Positions 46,844 through 54,578 are shown, numbered from the stretch's first letter. The stretch is 64,000 nt of DNA from Pedobacter quisquiliarum (GCF_014642175.1 NZ_BMIL01000007.1:1-64000); one strand, 5' to 3'. Notes: a model not told the origin generated them from the sequence alone. Translations and numbers: made by a program.

Positions 46844-46935
46844 TTTCTGGATTATTAAGCATACTGCGTTCGCAACAATAGCAAAGGCATGTATACAAAA
46901 GGCTTAGTCAAGATTCCGGGGTAAGATTCGAATCA

Positions 46936-47042
46936 CTTATCTTTCTGGTACCGCGTTGAAATGGCTCCAGTAGAATGTAGCACCTTGTAAGCACAGGTTG
47001 CTAAGACTTCGCAGGGTCTGTCCCTCCGTCTTTCTTTATAAG
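46936..47042 (-). ncRNA. SAM-I (S-box) riboswitch controlling metH-metF
   Basis: Read on the minus strand from 47042 to 46936 the leader shows the S-box core in order: P1 5' side CTTAT, GGAGGGA, GCAACC, AAGGTGCTA and AGAAAGATAAG, whose ATAAG closes P1 with CTTAT. These are the SAM-I consensus elements. The aptamer ends 92 bases before the metH ATG. That gap (46844-46935) contains a weak GATTC/GAATC pairing but no T tract, so the expression platform is not obvious and may act on translation. The rest of the gap to the next gene (47043-47258) holds nothing else I can assign apart from a possible -7 element (CAAAGAATA at 47059 on the plus strand). Confidence 0.92.
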
Positions 47043-47258
47043 CAGTGCAAAAATGCAACAAAGAATAGAATAAAACAAGAAATTCACATTTCAGGCCAAT
47101 TAAATTGTAATGATGGTGTGTCTAAGCGCTTCAGTCCGAATATAATTTTGAAAATCGAAGTTCCTGTGAAATGGGCAACTTGCATCTTTAAGTAATATTA
47201 TAACCGCTGAGGTGGCTGTTCCATGTACAGGTACTATCTTTACTTAAAATTAGCCCCC

Positions 47259-47711
47259 ATGAAGTACATTAAATACCTTTTCATAAATGTGATCGCCTGT
47301 TTATTGTTCAGTTTTGGCGCAAATGCGCAGAATTTGGGACTAAAGAAGCAGGTTTGGCCAGATAAGTATCTTATGCAAACCAACACGTTGGTGGCGGCGC
47401 TGAAGAAACCAGCTGCGGCAAAGCCAGCCATTTATAACATTGGCTTTGTAGGGAATATTCAAGGTGCGAAGAAACTTGCTGCGGCGAGTAAGGAAGCGGG
47501 ACTTGCACAACTCAGATCGGAGTTGAAAGGCAAGCCTAAGGCCAGTGCTGTGGTTATTTACTGTGGCTGTTGCCCTTTTGAGCACTGCCCTAATGTAAAA
47601 CCAGCTTTTACAATGTTGCAAAAGCTGGGTTATACTAATGTGAAGATCCTGAATCTCCCAACCAGCATTAAGGCCGATTGGATCGATAAAGGTTATCCTA
47701 TGGCTAAATAG
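47259..47711 (+). CDS. secreted rhodanese-like protein
   Basis: From ATG 47259 the 150-residue protein has a signal peptide (MKYIKYLFINVIACLLFSFG, then ANAQ). The mature part resembles a rhodanese fold: a helix-rich KKLAAASKEAGLAQL region, then strand VVIYCGCCPFEHCPN, a helix (PAFTMLQKLGYTN) and VKILNL. The active loop is unusual: Cys-Gly-Cys-Cys and a further Cys within ten residues, in place of the classical CRxGxR. An upstream in-frame start at 47223 would hide the signal peptide. Function unknown; sulfur transfer or redox chemistry outside the cytoplasm is inferred. Confidence 0.72.
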   Translation: MKYIKYLFINVIACLLFSFGANAQNLGLKKQVWPDKYLMQTNTLVAALKKPAAAKPAIYNIGFVGNIQGAKKLAAASKEAGLAQLRSELKGKPKASAVVIYCGCCPFEHCPNVKPAFTMLQKLGYTNVKILNLPTSIKADWIDKGYPMAK

Positions 47712-47712
47712 C

Positions 47713-48009
47713 CTAGATGTTCAGGTTGTCGATAATCTGTTGTTCTTTCAATGCTTCCACATTGTTTTTCTCGCCGAAGTTATCCTTCTTTTCGTCGAAG
47801 TACTCCAGGATGCCGCTAATGGTGTCCAGGTTATCGGAAACACGTTGGTGCATATCCGGAAGATCTTTCTCAAGACGCTTATCACCCAATTCGATATTGT
47901 CCACCTCTATTTTACCCAACTTTTGAATTAATGCTTGCTGAGAATTTTGCAGGTCTATCAATTCGTTCGCAATCTTCTGCATCAAATCAAACTTCTTAAT
48001 CGTATCCAT
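47713..48009 (-). CDS. hypothetical coiled-coil protein
   Basis: The ATG at 48009 gives a 98-residue, highly charged, helical protein (MDTIKKFDLMQKIANELIDL; KLGKIEVDNIELGDKRLEKD; MHQRVSDNLDTISGILEYFD). No signal peptide or membrane helix. An earlier TTG at 48045 adds 12 residues without obvious support. It converges on the rhodanese-like gene with a one-base gap. No family recognised. Confidence 0.6.
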   Translation of the reverse strand: MDTIKKFDLMQKIANELIDLQNSQQALIQKLGKIEVDNIELGDKRLEKDLPDMHQRVSDNLDTISGILEYFDEKKDNFGEKNNVEALKEQQIIDNLNI

Positions 48010-48085
48010 ATCTTTTGGTTTAAGTTTATAGGAATGATTACCCAATTACCAAGCCAAGAAGTTGTTGGATGCCAATTAATTAAGT

Positions 48086-48688
48086 TCAGTTGGAAATCAG
48101 CATCTTTTGTTGCTGCTCTAGTTCAGCAGTCATATCGTCCAGCCTTGCCAGTCGTGATTTCTGTTTTCTGGCGTCCCTGAAGGCTACAATCACCAGGAAA
48201 AGTGTGGTGATCCCAATTGCCGAGTACCTCAGTGTTGCGCTTGCAGGTGCCAAAATCTCAACCATATAGGTCATCACCGCCAGCCAGAGCAAAACCATAT
48301 AGATCCAGATGTATTGACTGATCACCTTACGCTGCCAGCTGATTTTCTGAAGCTGGTATTTGATGAAGTCGGTGCTGGCAACTTCCAGATGGTCTTTTTT
48401 AAAGTCATAACTTCTCCAGGCGATTGCTGCGAACACGATCATCAGCAGGCAGGTTGACGCCAGGCTAAGTTTAAAAGCCAGTCCAAATTCCGCCTGAAAG
48501 GCGAAGAATACCCAGGTAATCACGATTGTGGCGGCAAGAAAGCCCAGAGTCATGCAAATATTCGTTCGATACAGGCTTTGCTGGTACTTGTTCCACTTGT
48601 TATCCAGGGTTGCTTTGAGTTCGTTGATCTCCATTCCGGAGTTTAAAGGCTGTGTCTGCCAGCTACTTTTAAGTTCATCAAAGTTCAT
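48086..48688 (-). CDS. membrane protein, probable partner of the ECF sigma factor
   Basis: The 200-residue protein has a ~55-residue N-terminal cytoplasmic segment (MNFDELKSSWQTQPLNSGME), then about four membrane helices (MTLGFLAATIVITWVFFAF; LSLASTCLLMIVFAAIAW; YIWIYMVLLWLAVMTYMV; YSAIGITTLFLVIVAF) and a charged tail. Its start overlaps the end of the sigma factor gene by 11 bases. Position and topology suggest an anti-sigma factor that keeps the sigma at the membrane, but the zinc-binding anti-sigma motif is absent, so this is inference from context. Confidence 0.7.
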   Translation of the reverse strand: MNFDELKSSWQTQPLNSGMEINELKATLDNKWNKYQQSLYRTNICMTLGFLAATIVITWVFFAFQAEFGLAFKLSLASTCLLMIVFAAIAWRSYDFKKDHLEVASTDFIKYQLQKISWQRKVISQYIWIYMVLLWLAVMTYMVEILAPASATLRYSAIGITTLFLVIVAFRDARKQKSRLARLDDMTAELEQQQKMLISN

Positions 48689-49193
48689 AATGCTGTTTTG
48701 TTGTCATTAATTTTAATAATCTACCTTTTATCCTGTTGATCTTGACGCCAACCAGATTTGCATTACTCCCGGTGATTTCTGCAATATCTTTATAGCTTTT
48801 GTCTTCCAATACCAGCGAAATAATCAGCCTGTCTGCCGGCTCAAGTTGATTAATGCAGTACCGTAGGTGATCAAGCTTCGCCTCAGAGGCCTTCTTTTCA
48901 TCCATTGTATCCTCATAAGCCACCTGAAAGAATTCTGGTAGTGGCTCATGTTGCTGGCGTTTGTTTTTCAGGTTGAAACTGATTGCCGTGTTCACCGCAA
49001 TCCGGTACACCCAGGTGCTTACCTTTGCATGTCCTTTAAAATTCCTTATGCTTTTCCAGATCTGGTACAGGATTTCCTGGTAAAGATCATCGGCAAGCGA
49101 GGCATCGTAAATGTATGCACGGCATATCCGGTAAATACTTGCGCGGTTAGATACAATAAGTTTATTGAAGGATTCTTCGTCGGGCTTCTCCAT
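48678..49193 (-). CDS. ECF-type RNA polymerase sigma factor
   Basis: The 171-residue protein has only regions 2 and 4, as ECF sigmas do. Region 2 (~10-80): YRICRAYIYDASLADDLYQE and WVYRIAVNTAISF, with the polymerase-binding and -10 recognition helices. Region 4 (~105-165): LEPADRLIISLVLEDKSYKD and the helix-turn-helix DIAEITGSNANLVGVKINRI. It is translationally coupled to the membrane protein downstream. Target promoters are not known. Confidence 0.92.
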   Translation of the reverse strand: MEKPDEESFNKLIVSNRASIYRICRAYIYDASLADDLYQEILYQIWKSIRNFKGHAKVSTWVYRIAVNTAISFNLKNKRQQHEPLPEFFQVAYEDTMDEKKASEAKLDHLRYCINQLEPADRLIISLVLEDKSYKDIAEITGSNANLVGVKINRIKGRLLKLMTTKQHYEL

Positions 49194-49263
49194 ATACGGT
49201 ATTAGTAGGAGGGGTTTGTAAAATATTACAGGCCGACAAGTTAATTTTTTTTCAAGGATTAGC

Positions 49264-49291
49264 CATGCTGCAACTGGGGCGTTGCAGCATG
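49264..49291. repeat. perfect 11-bp inverted repeat, possible terminator
   Basis: CATGCTGCAAC (49264-49274) and GTTGCAGCATG (49281-49291) are perfect inverted copies over a 6-base loop. It lies 7 bases past the stop of the GAF histidine kinase on the minus strand, where a terminator would be, but no T tract follows on that strand, so termination would be factor-dependent or the element has another role. Confidence 0.6.
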
Positions 49292-49298
49292 TAAGCTA

Positions 49299-50501
49299 TT
49301 AAAGTTTTTGTGGCAGCAGTACTTCGAATCTGGTGCCCGAGCCTGGACTGGAGCTCACCGTTATTTTACCATTAAGAGCTTCCACCAGATGTGAAACCAG
49401 GCTTAAGCCAAAGCCATAGCCTTTTTCGCCTTGCGTACCCGGTGTAGATTCCGCTTTTCCGATGATGATCCGCTCTACCGCATCGGCATCAATGCCAACG
49501 CCGGTATCGTTCACGGTAATGTTCAGGAGCTTTTCATCGGCATTAAGTACCAAGCCGAGACTCACCACAACTTTACCGCGTTCAGGCGTAAACTTAATGG
49601 CATTGGAAATCAGGTTTCCGGCAATCTGCAGCAGTTTGTTCTTTGAAAAAGGGACGTTTTCGTTGCCTGCTTCGAGATAAACCTCAAAATCCAAGGCTTT
49701 GACTTTAGCCTGCGGCTGATATAGCTTTAGCAGTTTTTCTTTAAACAATGGTAAGTTAAATTCGTTATCGGCCAGCGCCTGCTGCTGATCTTCGGAGAGA
49801 ATCTCTTCTGCAAGTTCCAGAAGCGACAGTCCACTCTTGTTGATCATGCCAATATATTCCATTAACTCTGGCACATTGGTCGCGGCTCCCTGATCGGAAA
49901 TCAGCTCCGATAGGCCCACGATCCCAGCCAATGGGCCACGGATATCGTGCGCAGCCTTTTTCTTGGCCGCATTAGATTCTGCCAGCTTTGCGTTGAGGAG
50001 CTCCATGGCATGGATAGACTTTAAACGTTTTACAACAGTTTGTGCAATGATTTCCAGTAGCTCAATCTTTTCTGGGCTCAGGGCCTTTACCTGCGTATCC
50101 AGTACACACAGGGCACCGATATTCAGGCCTTTTGCAATCTGAAGCGGCAGTCCGTAATAGTAGCGCAACCCTCCAGGACTGTTTACATAGAATTTACTGC
50201 TGAAGCGATCGTCTATGGACATGTCCTTCACCTCGAAAGGCTGTTGCGACATCAGCGTGTATTGGCATACCGAATCTTCTCTGGGCATCTGTTGCAAGTC
50301 GATGCCCTGATTGGCAATGGTCCATTGGGTGTAAGAATCTACAATGTTGATTAACGAAATCTCCGTGCCAGTAACCTTCGTTGCCAGCAGCGTGAGGTCC
50401 TTAAAGCTGTCTTCCAGGTTCGTAAAATCCAGGTCCAGGTTAGAAAGGGTCATTATTCTTGCCAGCTCATTTTCTGGAATGGGTATAGAGTTGTTCGCCA
50501 T
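49299..50501 (-). CDS. GAF-domain sensor histidine kinase
   Basis: From ATG 50501 the cytoplasmic, 400-residue kinase has a GAF domain (~25-165: VTGTEISLINIVDSYTQWTI; SVCQYTLMSQQPFEV), a HisKA helix with AAHDIRGPLAGIVGLSE carrying the phosphorylated His (~182), and a HATPase domain with NLISNAIKFTP (N box), NDTGVGIDADAVE (G1) and GYGFGLSLVSHLVEAL (G2). No membrane helix is seen. An in-frame TTG upstream at 50543 is less likely. The receiver-only response regulator lies 54 bases upstream and is a plausible partner. Confidence 0.9.
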   Translation of the reverse strand: MANNSIPIPENELARIMTLSNLDLDFTNLEDSFKDLTLLATKVTGTEISLINIVDSYTQWTIANQGIDLQQMPREDSVCQYTLMSQQPFEVKDMSIDDRFSSKFYVNSPGGLRYYYGLPLQIAKGLNIGALCVLDTQVKALSPEKIELLEIIAQTVVKRLKSIHAMELLNAKLAESNAAKKKAAHDIRGPLAGIVGLSELISDQGAATNVPELMEYIGMINKSGLSLLELAEEILSEDQQQALADNEFNLPLFKEKLLKLYQPQAKVKALDFEVYLEAGNENVPFSKNKLLQIAGNLISNAIKFTPERGKVVVSLGLVLNADEKLLNITVNDTGVGIDADAVERIIIGKAESTPGTQGEKGYGFGLSLVSHLVEALNGKITVSSSPGSGTRFEVLLPQKL

Positions 50502-50555
50502 AGGATGTTTTGAACTTATGATAACGGCAATATAAACCCTCAAGTATAAATACCT

Positions 50556-50918
50556 CTAGTGCAGGTGCGTCTTTATTGTGCCGAGCAGTACCTGCAGGTC
50601 GAACGGCTTGTTCAAAAATGCGTTGGCGCAAGACTCCTTGCTCATGATTTCTGCGGGGGCATGTGCCGACATCAGGATCACGGGAATCTCACCGGTACGG
50701 GTATCTGCTTTGATGTTGGTGCACACGTTAATGCCGTTCCCGTCGGGTAACATCACGTCAATCAGAAAGAGGTCAGGACAGCTTTTCTCAAAAGCCTTCG
50801 TGAAATCGGCAACAGTTGGGAACAAAGACACATTATAGCCTTCATCTTGTAAAAAGTAGGTTAACACGTATCCAATATCCTCGTTGTCTTCAATGATATA
50901 GATATCACTTTTATTCAT
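50556..50918 (-). CDS. CheY-like response regulator (receiver only)
   Basis: The 120-residue protein is a stand-alone receiver: acidic pair EDNED (~9-13), phospho-acceptor Asp in LFLIDVMLPDGNG (~54), Thr/Ser switch in VILMSAHAP (~83) and Lys in NAFLNKPFDLQVLL (~104). No output domain. It lies just upstream of the GAF histidine kinase on the same strand. Confidence 0.93.
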   Translation of the reverse strand: MNKSDIYIIEDNEDIGYVLTYFLQDEGYNVSLFPTVADFTKAFEKSCPDLFLIDVMLPDGNGINVCTNIKADTRTGEIPVILMSAHAPAEIMSKESCANAFLNKPFDLQVLLGTIKTHLH

Positions 50919-51086
50919 GTTGAGGTAGGTTAAGGATGTTTATAGGTCTACGCAAAGTATCAACTTTAAAGCAATTTAGAAAGGAAATTTTTAAAATGGA
51001 TAAGGCTTTCATACTAAACAAGTAAATATACCGTTTTTGATAGCTTGCACACGTTGATATAATGCTTTAATCCATTTTTTAAGCAG

Positions 51087-51815
51087 ATGAAATTCTCCCT
51101 TTTAAGTCTCGCGTTCATTTTTACTTTTTTAAGTCTCTCTTCATCCCTAAAGGCACAGCATTATAAGTCGGATAACCTGGAGGTGAGCAAGCTTGCAGAA
51201 AACGTCTATCAGCATATTTCTTTCCTGAAGACGCAGGATTTTGGAAAAGTTTCCTGTAACGGCATGATCGTCGTAGATGGGGCTGAGGCGCTCGTATTCG
51301 ATACACCGGCGGACACTGCGGCTTCGGAAGAATTGATCAGTTGGATTGAATCCACCTTAAAAAGCAAGGTGAAAGCAGTCGTTGCAACACACTTTCATGC
51401 CGATTGCCTGGCCGGTCTGGATGTTTTTCATGCGAAGAACATCCCATCCTATGCACAAGCACTCACGTTAAAGCTGGCAGCGCAAAAGCAATTTCCCATA
51501 CCAATGCATGCCTTCGATAAGTCGCTGCGCTTTACTGCCGGTCGTACAAGTGTATCCGTTGAATATTATGGCGCTGGCCATACCCAAGATAATATCATAG
51601 CTTATGTGCCTTCGGCGAAGATTATGTTTGGCGGTTGTCTGATTAAAGAACAAGGCGCAGGAAAAGGCAACCTTGAAGATGCCGATACGGCGGCATGGCC
51701 GGGAACGGTGCAGCGCGTCAGGAACCGCTATCCAAATGTGAAGCTGATTATCCCAGGACATGGTGCCGTTGGCGGGATAAAGCTGCTTGAGTACACCAGG
51801 AATTTGTTCCAGTAA
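51087..51815 (+). CDS. bla: subclass B1 metallo-beta-lactamase
   Basis: The 242-residue protein has a signal peptide (MKFSLLSLAFIFTFLSLSSS, then LKAQ). All six B1 zinc ligands are present: H102, H104 and D106 in THFHADCLAGL, H165 in GAGHTQDNI, C184 in GGCLIKE and H225 in IPGHGAVGG. K187 in GGCLIK matches the substrate-binding lysine of B1 enzymes, and GNLEDAD with WPGTVQRV is also typical of this subclass. B1 enzymes hydrolyse penicillins, cephalosporins and carbapenems in the periplasm. Chromosomal B1 enzymes are known in environmental Bacteroidota. Activity is inferred. No mobile element flanks it. The 11-bp repeat array begins 24 bases after the stop. Confidence 0.92.
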   Translation: MKFSLLSLAFIFTFLSLSSSLKAQHYKSDNLEVSKLAENVYQHISFLKTQDFGKVSCNGMIVVDGAEALVFDTPADTAASEELISWIESTLKSKVKAVVATHFHADCLAGLDVFHAKNIPSYAQALTLKLAAQKQFPIPMHAFDKSLRFTAGRTSVSVEYYGAGHTQDNIIAYVPSAKIMFGGCLIKEQGAGKGNLEDADTAAWPGTVQRVRNRYPNVKLIIPGHGAVGGIKLLEYTRNLFQ

Positions 51816-51838
51816 CCTGATCAATACGGTGTATTCAG

Positions 51839-51970
51839 GGTGTTAATAGGGGGTTCATACGGCCATTAGCGTGTCAACCCGCATGGACCCCGCATAGAGG
51901 CCGGGTTGAGGCCGCATTGACAGCGAAGCTGGTACCTACCTGGTACCTGGCTGTCACTGAATTGGTCTTG
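51839..51970. repeat. 11-bp phased degenerate tandem repeat array
   Basis: From about 51839 to 51970 the DNA divides cleanly into 11-base units. CCGCAT recurs at 51879, 51890 and 51912 (steps 11 and 22), GAGGCCG at 51897 and 51908 (step 11), and CTGGTACCT at 51929 and 51940 (step 11). Superimposed inverted repeats are TCAACCCG/CGGGTTGA (51874-51881 with 51902-51909) and TGACAGC/GCTGTCA (51918-51924 with 51950-51956). The array fills most of the gap between the beta-lactamase and DUF421 genes. Confidence 0.85.
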
Positions 51971-52031
51971 ATCAGCTGGCTGAACTAAGCAGCTTTGTAC
52001 GTATCAAAACAAATCGCAGGCTATTTACCTT

Positions 52032-52742
52032 ATGGTAGAAATCAGCAATATCATGGATTTCGACTGGCATAGAATTTTATTCAGCGATCAGGAGTATTCC
52101 TTCTTTTGGGAAATCCTTTTTAGAACACCCCTCATGTTCCTTGCGGTGGTGGTCGTCCTAAAGTTTACCGGAAAAAGGGGCGTGCAGCAACTCTCGATTT
52201 TCGAGATGGTCATGATCATCTCGCTGGGTTCTGCGGCAGGGGACTCCATGTTTTACGACGACGTAGGCCTTTTGCATGCGGTTGCGGTCTTTGCCCTTGT
52301 ACTTGCCGTTTACCGGGTACTCATCTGGTTAATTACCAAGTTTGATTGGTTTGAATTGATGATTGAAGGCAAGCCGATCTACATCATTCGCGATGGTAAA
52401 ATGTGTCTGGATGAGTTGAAATCAAAGGAACTTGGCTCTGATGAATTCCTGGGTACGCTGCGTGGGCAGCATGTGGATCAGCTCGGACAGGTTAAATATG
52501 CCGTGCTGGAAGATACCGGAAGTTTGAGTGTCTTTTATTTTCCAGATGATGAAGTGTTGCCCGGATTGCCGATCCTGCCGGATGAATACCAAAGTAAAGG
52601 CCGGAAGGTCGTTAAAGCCGGTCTGTATGCTTGTGCAAAATGCGCGAGAACGTATGAACTTCAACCTGTGGAAGACCATCCTTGCCCAACCTGTAAGAAT
52701 CTGGATTGGGTAGAGGCGGTTCATCGGAAAAGGATTGGGTAA
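52032..52742 (+). CDS. DUF421 (YetF-like) membrane protein with C-terminal zinc ribbon
   Basis: The 236-residue protein has about three N-terminal membrane helices (~25-105: FWEILFRTPLMFLAVVVVLK; GVQQLSIFEMVMIISLGSAA; LHAVAVFALVLAVYRVLIWL), the TGKRGVQQLSIFEMV motif typical of DUF421, then the YetF cytoplasmic region (IEGKPIYIIRDGKM, LGTLRGQHVDQLGQVKYAVL). A C-terminal extension has two CxxC pairs, CAKCARTYE and CPTCKN, forming a rubredoxin-like zinc ribbon. Function of the family is unknown. Twin hairpins follow the stop codon. Confidence 0.82.
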   Translation: MVEISNIMDFDWHRILFSDQEYSFFWEILFRTPLMFLAVVVVLKFTGKRGVQQLSIFEMVMIISLGSAAGDSMFYDDVGLLHAVAVFALVLAVYRVLIWLITKFDWFELMIEGKPIYIIRDGKMCLDELKSKELGSDEFLGTLRGQHVDQLGQVKYAVLEDTGSLSVFYFPDDEVLPGLPILPDEYQSKGRKVVKAGLYACAKCARTYELQPVEDHPCPTCKNLDWVEAVHRKRIG

Positions 52743-52743
52743 T

Positions 52744-52815
52744 GAGCCGATTAGCTGTACTAATCGGCTCAAATAGAATCAATTTGTGAGCCGATTAGGT
52801 TTTATATTCGGCTCA
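52744..52815 (+). terminator. twin hairpins built from four copies of one arm sequence
   Basis: GAGCCGATTAG (52744-52754) pairs with CTAATCGGCTC (52760-52770). A second copy, GAGCCGATTAG (52788-52798), can pair either with that same arm or with TCGGCTCA at 52808-52815. Two tandem hairpins or one central one are therefore possible. The region lies between the DUF421 and pfkB-type genes, probably acting as a terminator, though T tracts are short. Confidence 0.6.
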
Positions 52816-52875
52816 GTGCCTAGGCGCTTTATGGTAAATCATGGAAAAGATGTATTTTGAGCTATATTTTTCACT

Positions 52876-53760
52876 ATGGTTGATATCTGTTGCGTAGGGC
52901 ACATCACGTCTGATAAAGTAGTAACTTCAAACACCACCCTCTATATGCCTGGAGGCACTGCTTACTATTTCTCTTTTCCACTTGCTGGTTTTGATGTAAA
53001 TTATTTATTGGTGACTGCGCTGGCGAAAGCCGAAAGCCGCTATGTCGCAGAACTCGAGCATCGGAACATTGCGGTAAAAGTGCAGGAGAGTGAACATACC
53101 GTATGCTTTGAGAATGTTTATGAGGCGAACACAGATTTCCGCACGCAGTACGTGTCTCAGAAAGCAGATGCTTTCATCGAGGAGACTTTAGCGGACGTGG
53201 AAGCAAAGATCTTTCATCTGGGCCCTTTATTGGCTGATGATTTTTCAGTGTCCCTGATCCGTTCGCTTGCTGCAAAAGGCCGGGTGAGTATGGATGTACA
53301 GGGATATTTACGCGTGGTAAAGGACGGAAAGGTTTTTCATGCCGCCTGGCCGGAAAAGCAGGAAGTTTTAGCTTATGTAGATATCCTCAAAGCTGATGAA
53401 ACAGAACTGAGAACGTTGACTGGTGTGGAAGATATTAAAAGCGCTGCGGCACTAGTTGCTGACTGGGGGGTGAAAGAAGTTGTCATCACAAATGGCAGTC
53501 AGGGCTCCATGATCTACAGTCAGGGCGTATTCCACGCCATTCCGGCGTTTCCGCCACGCACCCTGGTGGATGCTACAGGTTGCGGTGACACCTATATGGC
53601 TGGGTATCTGTATCAGCGCATTAAAGGCGCCGATGAGCAGCAGTCTGGACGTTTTGCAGCAGCATTGGCGACGCTAAAGCTGGAATCTGCAGGGCCATTT
53701 CAAGGACAGCTTGAAGATGTGCAGGTTTTATTAGAACAGTATTCAAGCGAAGCTCGATAG
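52876..53760 (+). CDS. PfkB family carbohydrate/nucleoside kinase
   Basis: The 294-residue protein has the PfkB second signature DATGCGDTYMAGYLYQR (~233-249) containing the catalytic Asp, and the early PGGTAYYFSFPLAGF region in place of the first signature. The LKADETELRTLTG segment is also typical. It phosphorylates an unknown sugar or nucleoside; no transporter or catabolic gene is adjacent to name the substrate. Independent of its neighbours: hairpins lie upstream and a convergent response regulator downstream. Confidence 0.88.
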   Translation: MVDICCVGHITSDKVVTSNTTLYMPGGTAYYFSFPLAGFDVNYLLVTALAKAESRYVAELEHRNIAVKVQESEHTVCFENVYEANTDFRTQYVSQKADAFIEETLADVEAKIFHLGPLLADDFSVSLIRSLAAKGRVSMDVQGYLRVVKDGKVFHAAWPEKQEVLAYVDILKADETELRTLTGVEDIKSAAALVADWGVKEVVITNGSQGSMIYSQGVFHAIPAFPPRTLVDATGCGDTYMAGYLYQRIKGADEQQSGRFAAALATLKLESAGPFQGQLEDVQVLLEQYSSEAR

Positions 53761-53820
53761 CATAAATGTAGTGTAATGTCGCGGAAGTGCGGATTATAAG
53801 ATTGCAAATTTGCGCTCGTT

Positions 53821-54573
53821 TTACAGCCAGTTCTTCAGCAGTTCTGCAAATCCTTCTTTGTACTGCTCGGTAACAGGAATGGTCGTTTGTCCGATTTGAA
53901 CGGAATTCTTCGTGAGGGATCTGATGTGCTCCACACCCACAATATACGAGCGGTGAATTCTCAGGAAGGCCGGGGCGTTTAGCTTTTCTTCGAGACTTTT
54001 TAAGCTGGTAAGGGTGAGTAGCGGCTTTTCTTCACCTTTCAGGTAGAGTTTTACGTAGTCTTTCAAGCCCTCAATGTACAGGATTTCCGAGGTGTCTACT
54101 TTTTGCAGCTGGTAATCTACTTTAAGATAGAGATATTTCTTTTGGGGCGTGCTTGGCGGAAGGACTGCTGGTGCGGTATTCATGCTGTTTTCCAGCATGG
54201 TGAAGTAATCGTAGGCTTTGGTTGCGGCTCTTGAGAAATCCACAAAGTTAAAGGGTTTGAGCAGGTAATCCAATGCATCAACCTTAAAACCCTCTAAAGC
54301 ATACTGGTCGTATGCCGTGGTAAATACAATGCGCAGGTGCTTTTTGCGGCCCGTTTGTTCAACAATTCGTGCCAGCTCAATTCCACTTAGATCCGCCATG
54401 CGGATGTCGAGGAAGATCAATTGTATCGCAGGGTTTTCGTGAATGCTTTTAAGACCTTCAACACCATTGCTGTATGCCGCCACGAGATTTAAAAACGGCG
54501 TTTTCTCCACATAGGAGCTGATCAGGCTCAAGGCGAAGGGTTCATCATCTACAGCAATACAGTTGATTTTCAT
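53821..54573 (-). CDS. LytTR family response regulator
   Basis: The 250-residue regulator has a receiver domain (acidic DDEP at ~9-12, phospho-acceptor Asp in LIFLDIRMADLSGIEL at ~56, Lys in YLLKPFNFVDFS) and a C-terminal LytTR DNA-binding domain (~150-250: FLRIHRSYIVGVEHIRSL). Such regulators bind short direct repeats upstream of their targets. It follows its kinase by 5 bases. Confidence 0.94.
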   Translation of the reverse strand: MKINCIAVDDEPFALSLISSYVEKTPFLNLVAAYSNGVEGLKSIHENPAIQLIFLDIRMADLSGIELARIVEQTGRKKHLRIVFTTAYDQYALEGFKVDALDYLLKPFNFVDFSRAATKAYDYFTMLENSMNTAPAVLPPSTPQKKYLYLKVDYQLQKVDTSEILYIEGLKDYVKLYLKGEEKPLLTLTSLKSLEEKLNAPAFLRIHRSYIVGVEHIRSLTKNSVQIGQTTIPVTEQYKEGFAELLKNWL

Positions 54574-54578
54574 GTTTG

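Noticed and set aside
46861..47060. tRNA or small protein gene upstream of metH
   Set aside because: The sequence is accounted for by the SAM-I aptamer; no tRNA arms found.
51087..51815. Recent horizontal transfer of the beta-lactamase
   Set aside because: No insertion sequence, integron or att-like repeat; base composition looks like its neighbours.
52801..52875. Small RNA gene before the PfkB kinase
   Set aside because: Apart from the twin hairpins there is no promoter or further structure to support it.
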